A DNA stretch of 48,483 bases from positions 1 to 48,483 of the forward strand of contig JBOGIF010000195.1 in NCBI GenBank assembly GCA_050742415.1, given 5' to 3'. Below are positions 41,968 through 48,483 of this stretch, one piece after another. A model generated the notes under the pieces. The model was given only the letters and a program-made list of their open reading frames with translations. It was not told the DNA's origin and did not search any database. Source of the DNA: JBOGIF01 sp050742415. Its GTDB lineage: Bacteria; Actinomycetota; Acidimicrobiia; Acidimicrobiales; AC-14. The position numbers and the translations under genes were made by a program. Each line of letters starts with the position of its first letter. The first letter of the stretch is position 1.

Positions 41968-42246
41968 CTAGCGCAGGCGCCCGAAATCCCGGCACCATTC
42001 GAGATAGGCCACCAGGTCGTCAGGCTCCGGGTCACGCTCCTCGTCGCCGTAGGCCGTCTCCATCCGGAACCGCAGGTAGGCCGGGTCCGGGACCGGCAAC
42101 GGAGGCCATCGGCGCCACCACCCCGGCCTTGCCAGTCGCAGGATCTGTCGGGCGGCCACCGGCCACAACCAGGGCCGGAGGGCAACCGCCACCAGCGACC
42201 GCCACAGCTCTGCGGCCCCGGCCGCGCCGCCATTCCCGTGGCTCAC
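41968..42246 (-). CDS. small conserved hypothetical protein
   Basis: A 92-aa Trp/Arg-rich protein, positively charged in its first half (LWPVAARQILRLARPGWWRR) and acidic at the end (GDEERDPEPDDLVAYLEWCR). The start GTG at 42246 overlaps the stop of the ROK-kinase gene (GTGA), so it is coupled to it. I do not recognise a domain; the longer open frame upstream is a shadow of the kinase gene. Confidence 0.6.
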   Translation of the reverse strand: MSHGNGGAAGAAELWRSLVAVALRPWLWPVAARQILRLARPGWWRRWPPLPVPDPAYLRFRMETAYGDEERDPEPDDLVAYLEWCRDFGRLR

Positions 42247-43109
42247 AGCCGGCCCACTGCCCGCCATCCCACCGCCGCCGCCCCCACCAGAGGGCCGTCG
42301 GCGCCCAGGCCAGCCGGGAGGATGCACGCCTGACGTGAGAACTCGAGGCGGGCCCGGACCTCGATCTCGGCCTGGGCAGCGGCGAAGAACGGTGCCCCGA
42401 ACCCGAGCGCCACCGACCCGGCCACCACGGCCAGCCCCAGATCCAGGAGGTTCGCCACCGAGGCCACCGCCCGACCTACCAGCATGCCGGTGCGGACCAC
42501 CACGTCGGGAGGCGCCTCGCGGGCCGGCCGGCCCGTCACCGCGGCGATGGCCGACCCCGAAGCCTCGGCCTCCAGGCAACCGCGTCCTCCGCACGTGCAG
42601 GCACGCCCTTCCGGCTCCACCACGACGTGGCCGATGTGCCCGGCGTTGCCGGCGGCACCGTCGAGGAGGCGACCATCCAGCACGATCCCGCCGCCCACGC
42701 CGGTCGACACGACCATGGCGACGAAGTGGCTAATCCCTGCCGCCGCGCCGCGCCATCCCTCCCCCACGGCCAGGGCCTTGGCGTCGTTGTCCACGAACAC
42801 GGCGACACCAAGGGCATCGGCCAGGCGGGCCCGGAGCGGGAAGCGGCGCCAGGAGGCGATGTTGAGGGGAGACACCTCTTCGCCCCCGGCCGTCATCGGG
42901 CCACCGCAACCAACCCCGCAGACGGCGACGCTCTCGTCGGCGGCGCCCAGCACTCGCCCCGACAGGGCAAGGAGCTCGCCGAACAGCGCCTCCCCGTCCA
43001 GGTCCTTGCGAGTCGGCACCGTCTGAGTGCTCACCAGCTCTCCGTCGGAGGTAACCAGACCGGCGGCCATTTTGGTGCCGCCGATGTCGATCGCCAGAGC
43101 CAATGCCAC
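42243..43109 (-). CDS. ROK-family sugar kinase (glucokinase-like)
   Basis: A 288-aa kinase. The ATP-binding loop ALAIDIGGTKMAAGLV starts the protein, VFVDNDAKALAVGEG is the sugar-binding Asp region, and GHIGHVVVEPEGRACTCGGR plus GCLEAEASGSAI is the ROK zinc motif (CxCGxxGCxE). It is likely to phosphorylate glucose or a related sugar with ATP or polyphosphate. It diverges from the MoxR operon by 32 bases and starts with GTG at 43109. Confidence 0.93.
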   Translation of the reverse strand: MALALAIDIGGTKMAAGLVTSDGELVSTQTVPTRKDLDGEALFGELLALSGRVLGAADESVAVCGVGCGGPMTAGGEEVSPLNIASWRRFPLRARLADALGVAVFVDNDAKALAVGEGWRGAAAGISHFVAMVVSTGVGGGIVLDGRLLDGAAGNAGHIGHVVVEPEGRACTCGGRGCLEAEASGSAIAAVTGRPAREAPPDVVVRTGMLVGRAVASVANLLDLGLAVVAGSVALGFGAPFFAAAQAEIEVRARLEFSRQACILPAGLGADGPLVGAAAVGWRAVGRL

Positions 43110-43141
43110 ATCGGAGACGGTACGCTCACCTCCTCGACGCC

Positions 43142-44116
43142 ATGTCCAGGTCCCGCGCCGCGGCCCGCGCCGTCCAAACCTTCTCGGAGACGTTCGAGGC
43201 CGTCGTGGCCAACGTCGGCCAGGTCGTCCAGGGCAAGGACGAGGCGATACGACTGGCCCTCGTGTGCCTCGTTGCCGAAGGCCACCTCCTCATCGAGGAC
43301 GTGCCCGGCGTGGGCAAGACGATGCTGGCCAAGGCCCTCGCCGCCAGCCTGGACTGCAGCTGGGCCCGGATCCAGTTCACGTCCGACCTGCTGCCCTCCG
43401 ACGTCACCGGCGTGACGGTGTTCAACCGGGCGACCGGTAGCTTCGACTTCCGCCGGGGCGGCATCTTCGCCAACCTCGTCCTCGGCGACGAGATCAACCG
43501 GGCCTCCCCCAAGACCCAGTCGGCGCTGCTGGAGGCCATGGAGGAGCGCCAGGTCACCGTCGACGGCAGCACCTACCGGCTGGCGCCTCCGTTCATGGTG
43601 ATCGCCACCCAGAACCCGGTGGAGCACGAGGGCACCTACCCTCTGCCCGAGAGCCAGCTCGACCGGTTCCTGATGCGGATCTCCATGGGGTACCCGGCGC
43701 GGATGGCAGAGATCGCCATCCTCGAAACCCATTCCCGCGGTACTCCGGCCATCGCCGAGCTCCGCCCGGTGGCTTCGGCCGGCGACGTCTCAATGATGAT
43801 CGCCCTGGCCCAGGCCATCCACGTGGCCGCCAGCCTCAAGGCGTACATGGTCGACCTGGCCGACGCCACCCGACGCCACCCCGACCTCGCCCTCGGCGTC
43901 TCGCCCCGGGCCGTCCTCGGCCTGCTCCGCGCCGCCCGGGCCCGCGCCGCGTCCATCGGCCGCGACTACGTGGTGCCCGACGACCTGAAGGAACTGGCGC
44001 TGCCGGCGCTCGAGCACCGCCTCGCCCTCACCCCCGAGGCCCAGATGCGCGGGGTGAGCCGGGAGCAGGTGCTCGCCGGGGTGCTCGGCAGCGTCCCCAT
44101 ACCTGCGGCGCGATGA
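43142..44116 (+). CDS. MoxR-family AAA+ ATPase
   Basis: A 324-aa AAA+ protein. Walker A is DVPGVGKTMLAKALA, Walker B is LVLGDEINRASPKTQSALLE, sensor 1 is MVIATQNPVEHEGTYPLPES, and sensor 2 lies in the C-terminal lid (GVSPRAVLGLLRAARARAAS). MoxR proteins usually act as chaperones with a DUF58 protein and a transglutaminase, exactly the two genes that follow. The ATG at 43142 is chosen over the upstream ATG at 43103. The 3' end overlaps the next gene by ATGA. Confidence 0.94.
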   Translation: MSRSRAAARAVQTFSETFEAVVANVGQVVQGKDEAIRLALVCLVAEGHLLIEDVPGVGKTMLAKALAASLDCSWARIQFTSDLLPSDVTGVTVFNRATGSFDFRRGGIFANLVLGDEINRASPKTQSALLEAMEERQVTVDGSTYRLAPPFMVIATQNPVEHEGTYPLPESQLDRFLMRISMGYPARMAEIAILETHSRGTPAIAELRPVASAGDVSMMIALAQAIHVAASLKAYMVDLADATRRHPDLALGVSPRAVLGLLRAARARAASIGRDYVVPDDLKELALPALEHRLALTPEAQMRGVSREQVLAGVLGSVPIPAAR

Positions 44117-45285
44117 GGCGGGCGCGACCGACCCTGACCCGGCGGGGGTGGGCGGTGGCGATCGGATCGGGAGTACTGGGCGTGACCGCCCGCATCCTCG
44201 GCACGTTCGAGCTGTTCGTTCTGGCAACCGGAGGCGGCGCCTTGGTGGCCGGTGCCACTCTGCTGGTCGGCACCCGGTTCCCCCGGCTCCAGGCCACGCG
44301 GAGGCTGTCCTCCACCCGGGCCCACGCCGGGGAGGTCACCCGTGTCGAGCTGCGGGTGACCAACGCCGGGCGGTCCCGGAGCTGGCCCGTGTGGATGGAC
44401 GACCGGCTCGGCAGCTCCCACCGCGCCTCACTCCTGTTGCCGGCGCTTGCCCCCGGCGCCGGAGAGCAGGCGTTCTACCGGCTGCCGCCACTCGAGCGGG
44501 GGCTGCACTCCATCGGCCCCCTGGAGGCCCGGGTGGTGGACCCGTTCGGCTTGGCCGAGCGGGTGACGACCATCGCCGCGCCGACCGACCTGCTCGTGTA
44601 CCCGAGGGTCCAGGCCCTGCGACCGCTGACCGCGGGTGTGGGCGAGGACACGCGGGCGGGCTCGCCCTCCGCCCTGCTGTCGGTCACGGGCGACGACTTT
44701 GCCTCCCTCCGGGCGTACGAGGCCGGCGACGACCTGCGCCGCGTGCACTGGCCGTCCACGGCCCGGCGCGACGAGCTGATGGTGCGCCAGCACGAGTCTC
44801 CCCGTCAGGGCCGCGTCATCGTGGTCCTCGACGCACGCCACGAGGTGCACTCCGACAGCACCTTCGAGCCGGCGGTGTCCGCCGCCGCCAGCATCCTGCG
44901 GTCGTGCCGCGAGCACGGCCAGGTGGTCCGGCTGCTCACGACCGCGGGCGACGACTCCGGGTTCGGGACGGCATCGGGCCATCTCGACGCGGCCATGGCG
45001 CGCCTGGCCCTGATCCAGCCCGGCGACGGCCGGCCCCTTCACCAGCTGGCCGCGCTCTACGGCTCGCACGCCGCAGTGGTCACGGTGACCGCGGACACCG
45101 CGGCCGCCGGGCACGGCGGGGCCACGGCCGGACGCCGCAGCCGCTCGACCACGGTCGTCGTGTTCGAGGACGCCTTCGGCACGGCTGTCGCCGGCCCCGG
45201 GGTGATCAGGGTGCCGTCGCCGGAGATGTTCGGGCCGGCCTGGGACCGAGCCATGTCGAGGGCGAAAGCGGGCGCGGCCACATGA
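44113..45285 (+). CDS. DUF58 domain protein
   Basis: A 390-aa protein with two N-terminal membrane helices (about 15-55) and a DUF58/vWA-like domain. The signature GDDFASLRAYEAGDDLRRVH with WPSTARRDELMVRQHE is the DUF58 core. It overlaps the MoxR gene by ATGA and the transglutaminase gene by ATGA. In characterised systems the trio acts together, but the substrate here is unknown. Confidence 0.92.
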   Translation: MRRARPTLTRRGWAVAIGSGVLGVTARILGTFELFVLATGGGALVAGATLLVGTRFPRLQATRRLSSTRAHAGEVTRVELRVTNAGRSRSWPVWMDDRLGSSHRASLLLPALAPGAGEQAFYRLPPLERGLHSIGPLEARVVDPFGLAERVTTIAAPTDLLVYPRVQALRPLTAGVGEDTRAGSPSALLSVTGDDFASLRAYEAGDDLRRVHWPSTARRDELMVRQHESPRQGRVIVVLDARHEVHSDSTFEPAVSAAASILRSCREHGQVVRLLTTAGDDSGFGTASGHLDAAMARLALIQPGDGRPLHQLAALYGSHAAVVTVTADTAAAGHGGATAGRRSRSTTVVVFEDAFGTAVAGPGVIRVPSPEMFGPAWDRAMSRAKAGAAT

Positions 45286-47549
45286 AGCCCCGGCACAGGA
45301 GCCCGTTCGCGGCACGGCCCCGGGGCGAGGAGCTGGCCCTGCTGGGCGTGACGGCGGTCTCGGCCGTCGGTCTGAACCGGCTCTTCTCCGACACCTCCTT
45401 CCTGGTGCCGGTGCTGGCCGCCGCGGTGACTGCTCACGTGGTCGCCGCCGCCAGCCGGCGGCTCGCTCTCCGCCCGGCGATGGCTGCTCTCGTCGCAGTA
45501 GCCGGGCTGGCCCTCTTCTCCACCTGGGCCGTCGAGCTGGGCACGACCGCCTCCGGGTTCCCGACCCCCGGCACCGTCGCCGCCTTCGGCCGGCACCTCG
45601 GAGCGGCTTGGACCGACTTCGGGCGGGTGGTCGCCCCGGCCGCAGTAACCCCCGGGTTCGTGCTCGGCGCGGTGGTGCTCACCTGGGTGGCGGCCTCGGT
45701 GGCCGACATCTTCGCCTTCCGGGCCCGCACCCGGTTCGAGGCGCTGGTGCCCTCCTTCACCCTCTTCCTCTTCGGCGCGCTCCTGGGAGTCGAGCGCGAC
45801 CGGCTCGCCATCGCGCTGGCCTACCTCGCCGCAGTGCTCGTCTTCGCCATCGTCGCCGAGACGACCGAGCGGGCGGAGTCGGTCGGGCGCCCCTGGGCAC
45901 TTGCCGCCACGCCCTCGGGCCTGGTCGTCGCCGTCGGCGCCCTGGTCGTGGCCGCCCTGGCCGGGCCCCGGCTGCCCGGGGTCGGCGAGCCCGGCCTCGT
46001 GGCCCTCCAGCAGCGAGCCGGCGACGGTGGCGGCTCACGGGTGACCGTCAGCCCCCTTGTGGACATCCGCAAGCGCCTGATCAGCCAGGCCGACGTCGAG
46101 CTCTTCACCGTGGCCAGCCAGGCCCCCAGCTATTGGCGGCTGACGGCGCTCGACCGCTTCGACGGCCAGGTCTGGTCCTCACGCGGCAGCTTCCAGGCCG
46201 CGTCCGGTGGTCTTCCTGCCGGCCGCGCCACCAAAGGGCCGGAGACCATCGTCCGCCAGGACTACGACCTGACTGCGCTGTCGTCGATCTGGCTCCCGGC
46301 CGCCTTCCGGCCCGAACGCCTCGAACCCGTCCCCGGCGTCCGCCACGACCCCGAGTCGGCCAGCCTCGTCTCCGAGGGCCCCAGCGCCAACGGCCTCCGC
46401 TACTCGGTGGAGTCCGCGGTGCCGCGGCTGACGGCAGGGGCCCTCTCCTCGGTGAGCGACTCCCTCGCGCCGGACGTGGCCTCCCGCTACCTGCCGCTGC
46501 CGGCGAACTTCCCCGCCGCCGTCAAGGCCCAGGCCGAGCAGGTGGTGGGAGACCAGGCCGGCCCGTACCGGAAGGCCCGGGCGCTGCAGGACTGGTTCCG
46601 CTCCGAGTTCACGTACAGCCTGGAAGTGCCGGCCGGCCACGACACCAGCGCCATCGGGTCGTTCCTCACCTCCCGGGAGGGTTACTGCGAGCAGTTCGCC
46701 GGCACCTTCGCGGCAATGGCCCGGTCCATCGGGGTGCCGGCACGCGTGGCCGTTGGCTTCGTCCCCGGAAGCCTGGGTGCGGACGGGCGATACCACGTCC
46801 GCGGCCAGGACGCCCACGCCTGGCCCGAGGTCTTTCTGGCCGGGTACGGCTGGGCCGCCTTCGAGCCGACACCGGGCCGCGGCCTACCCGGCGCCCAGGA
46901 CTACACCGGGGTCCCCGTTCCCGCTCCCGCCGCGGCCGACGAGGGCCCGGGCACTGCCCCGGCACCGGCGCCTAACCCGCCCGAACCGGAGACGACAGTT
47001 CCATCCGACAGCGAGCCCGGCCCCGGCACCGACGCGACCCCACCGACGACCGCTGCTCCGACCCCGAGCCCGGTGGCCAGAGCCGCCGAGGGTGCCGTCA
47101 AGGTTCTGGCTCTGCTCCTCCTCGGCATCGTCGCCCTGACCGGGCCGCCGCTCGCGGTCGTGGGCATCCGGCACCGGCGTCGCCGCCGTCGACGGGCTGC
47201 GGCCACCACCCCCGCCGACCACGTAGCGGCGGCCTGGGCAGAGGCATTGGAGGCGTTGGCCGCCGACGGACTGCCGAGGCACGGCTGGGAGACCACCACC
47301 GAGTACGCCCGCCGGGCGGCCGAGCGCCTGGGGCCCGCCGGGCCGGCGCTGTCGCACCTGGCGGCCGCCGCTTCGGCGGCGACCTACTCGGCCGGCGGCG
47401 TCAGCCCTGAGGTTGCCGAGTGGGCTGATCGCGCCGCGGCCACCGTCGAGTCGACGCTTGCGGCCGACACCAGCCTGATGACCCGAGCCCGGCGGGCGGT
47501 GGACCCGAGAAGCCTGCTCCGCGACGGAGCGCTCAGTCCTCGCGCTTGA
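45282..47549 (+). CDS. membrane transglutaminase-like protein (TgpA type)
   Basis: A 755-aa protein. N-terminal membrane helices (about seven, residues 20-235) precede an extracytoplasmic transglutaminase-like domain with C469 (EGYCEQFAGTFAAMARSIGV) and H512 (QDAHAWPEVFLAGYGW). The acidic partner appears in AFEPTPGR, a Glu where many relatives have Asp. After a Pro/Thr-rich linker come one more helix and a cytoplasmic helical domain, typical of TgpA. The ATG at 45282 overlaps the DUF58 stop (ATGA). The 3' end overlaps the convergent DUF3040 gene by 17 bases. Confidence 0.93.
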   Translation: MKPRHRSPFAARPRGEELALLGVTAVSAVGLNRLFSDTSFLVPVLAAAVTAHVVAAASRRLALRPAMAALVAVAGLALFSTWAVELGTTASGFPTPGTVAAFGRHLGAAWTDFGRVVAPAAVTPGFVLGAVVLTWVAASVADIFAFRARTRFEALVPSFTLFLFGALLGVERDRLAIALAYLAAVLVFAIVAETTERAESVGRPWALAATPSGLVVAVGALVVAALAGPRLPGVGEPGLVALQQRAGDGGGSRVTVSPLVDIRKRLISQADVELFTVASQAPSYWRLTALDRFDGQVWSSRGSFQAASGGLPAGRATKGPETIVRQDYDLTALSSIWLPAAFRPERLEPVPGVRHDPESASLVSEGPSANGLRYSVESAVPRLTAGALSSVSDSLAPDVASRYLPLPANFPAAVKAQAEQVVGDQAGPYRKARALQDWFRSEFTYSLEVPAGHDTSAIGSFLTSREGYCEQFAGTFAAMARSIGVPARVAVGFVPGSLGADGRYHVRGQDAHAWPEVFLAGYGWAAFEPTPGRGLPGAQDYTGVPVPAPAAADEGPGTAPAPAPNPPEPETTVPSDSEPGPGTDATPPTTAAPTPSPVARAAEGAVKVLALLLLGIVALTGPPLAVVGIRHRRRRRRRAAATTPADHVAAAWAEALEALAADGLPRHGWETTTEYARRAAERLGPAGPALSHLAAAASAATYSAGGVSPEVAEWADRAAATVESTLAADTSLMTRARRAVDPRSLLRDGALSPRA

Positions 47550-47919
47550 ACCGCTGGCGCAGGCGCTTGCCCGCGTCGCCGAAGTACTCCTTGACGTTGG
47601 TCGTCACGTGGCCCGTCTTGATGGTGCCGGTGATCTGGGCCAGGCCGGCCCGGCCCATCTTGCGGAGGTTGCGCTCGAACACGAACGCCGAGCCGAGCAT
47701 CACCAGGAAGCCGGCGAAGCCGAGCAGCAGCGAGGAGGTGAAGGCCACCACCAGGACCGCGAAGCCGCCAAAGAAGCCGAGACCGGCGTACTTGAGGTTC
47801 CGCCCGGCATGGCGGTACAGCGTGGTCTTACCGACACCTCGCGCGAAAGCGGGATCGCTCTCGTAGAACTGCTGCTCGATCTCGGTAAGGATCCGCTGCT
47901 CTTCCTCAGAAAGCGGCAC
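47533..47919 (-). CDS. DUF3040 membrane protein
   Basis: A 128-aa protein with the actinobacterial DUF3040 pattern: VPLSEEEQRILTEIEQQFYE at the N-terminus, then two membrane helices (about 45-82; GLGFFGGFAVLVVAFTSSLL) and a basic tail. Function unknown. The GTG at 47919 is chosen because the family starts there; an AAAGGG run precedes it. It overlaps the transglutaminase gene at the 3' end and follows dinB. Confidence 0.85.
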   Translation of the reverse strand: MPLSEEEQRILTEIEQQFYESDPAFARGVGKTTLYRHAGRNLKYAGLGFFGGFAVLVVAFTSSLLLGFAGFLVMLGSAFVFERNLRKMGRAGLAQITGTIKTGHVTTNVKEYFGDAGKRLRQRFKRED

Positions 47920-47993
47920 GACCTGCCCTTTCGGATACTCGGTCCGCTGTCCGGGCCATCTTCGCACAGCCCGGAATCGTCGACAACGCGATG

Positions 47994-48483
47994 CTACCGG
48001 GGCGGGCGGGCCCGGCGTACCGCCCCCTCGCCGAACCGCCGCCGCACCTGGTCGACAGCCCCTGCCAGCCGTTCCTGGCCGTCCGGGCCATCGCGGGAGC
48101 CGCCATCACCCCCGCTTTCGGCCGGATCCTGGCCTCCCAGAGTGAGCTGACGATGTGGCCGGGCGCCCAGGTTGGAGACGCTGACACCCAGCAGGCGTAT
48201 GCCCGGCGACACGTCGACGCCGTCGAGCAGCGCGCCAGCCAGCTCGAACAGGCCGGCGGCGGTGTAGAGCGGGGCCGGTGCCGTTCGAGAACGGGTGATC
48301 GTGCGAAATCCAGGCCCGAACCGGACCTTCAGCACGACCGTCCTGCCGGCCTGGCCAGCGTCGCTCAGGCGCGCCGCCACGCGGTCGCACAAATCCAAGG
48401 CGTGGCGCCGGATCTCGGCCCTATCGGTCAGGTCGTACTCGAAGGTGCGCTCGTGGCCGACCGACTTGGCGACCCGGTCGGGG
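47994..48483 (-). CDS. dinB: DNA polymerase IV (DinB), C-terminal part
   Basis: The frame is open to the window edge, so the 5' part lies outside. About 163 codons remain. KSVGHERTFEYDLTDRAEIR is the Y-family little-finger signature, followed by TVVLKVRFGPGFRTITRSRT and IRLLGVSVSNL. DinB is a translesion polymerase of the Y family. The stop at 47994-47996 is 74 bases before the DUF3040 start. Confidence 0.88.
   Translation of the reverse strand, partial: PDRVAKSVGHERTFEYDLTDRAEIRRHALDLCDRVAARLSDAGQAGRTVVLKVRFGPGFRTITRSRTAPAPLYTAAGLFELAGALLDGVDVSPGIRLLGVSVSNLGARPHRQLTLGGQDPAESGGDGGSRDGPDGQERLAGAVDQVRRRFGEGAVRRARPPR

Noticed and set aside
1..48483. tRNA, rRNA, phage or insertion-sequence genes
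   Set aside because: I found no T-arm consensus, no transposase or integrase motif and no terminal inverted repeats. Only the small repeats listed above were seen.

Overview
This 48.5-kb window comes from a high-GC actinobacterial chromosome. It carries a nearly complete division and cell-wall (dcw) cluster in actinobacterial order, a bacterial proteasome activator (Bpa/PafE), SepF, an actinobacterial DnaE, a DUF3040 protein, MurT/GatD and many GTG/TTG starts with 4-base stop/start overlaps. A deep lineage such as Acidimicrobiia is my inference; no marker here proves it. I see no rRNA, tRNA, CRISPR array, insertion sequence or prophage.

Layout. (1) Bases 1-1.84 kb are an accessory patch: an intact vapBC-type module, a Fic-like winged-helix remnant, a DUF2442 gene and a GNAT remnant. 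A 17-base near-perfect direct repeat flanks vapBC. (2) 1.84-4.0 kb (minus) is a tightly overlapped trio: a 58-aa membrane zinc-ribbon protein, an acyl-CoA dehydrogenase and a Gmad2-type lipoprotein. (3) 4.0-8.0 kb holds a YyaL/SPATA20-type thioredoxin-glycosidase, a nitroreductase and two unknown proteins. (4) 8.0-13.1 kb holds dnaE with an apparently intact PHP metal site, divergent from a secreted beta-helix protein. (5) 13.1-20.4 kb holds bpa, an Rrf2 regulator with a candidate operator, rluD, lspA, a DksA/TraR protein, a DUF167 gene and ileS. (6) 20.4-38.5 kb (minus) is the dcw block: mraZ-rsmH-ftsL-ftsI-murE-mraY-murD-ftsW-murG-murC-murB-ftsQ-ftsZ-pgeF-yggS-sepF-yggT, then a membrane protein with a histone-H1-like tail. 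murF is missing from its usual place, and divIVA is not found after yggT. (7) 38.6-40.6 kb (plus) is murT-gatD, divergent from mraZ. (8) 40.6-48.5 kb holds a lipoate-ligase-like protein, an HNH protein, a ROK sugar kinase, a MoxR/DUF58/transglutaminase operon, a DUF3040 protein and the 3' part of dinB.

How it works together. The dcw block supplies UDP-MurNAc peptide synthesis (MurB, C, D, E), lipid I/II (MraY, MurG), septal synthesis (FtsW, FtsI, FtsQ, FtsL) and the Z-ring with its membrane anchor (FtsZ, SepF). MurT/GatD would amidate the D-Glu of lipid II. Its promoter appears to share a -35 region with the MraZ-controlled dcw promoter, which suggests coordinated precursor synthesis and amidation.

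The most interesting items are the shared mraZ/murT promoter, the zinc-ribbon small gene, the membrane protein with the H1-like tail in the usual divIVA slot, the absence of murF, the apparent CTG start of murG, the Rrf2 operator palindrome, and the toxin-antitoxin remnants between direct repeats.
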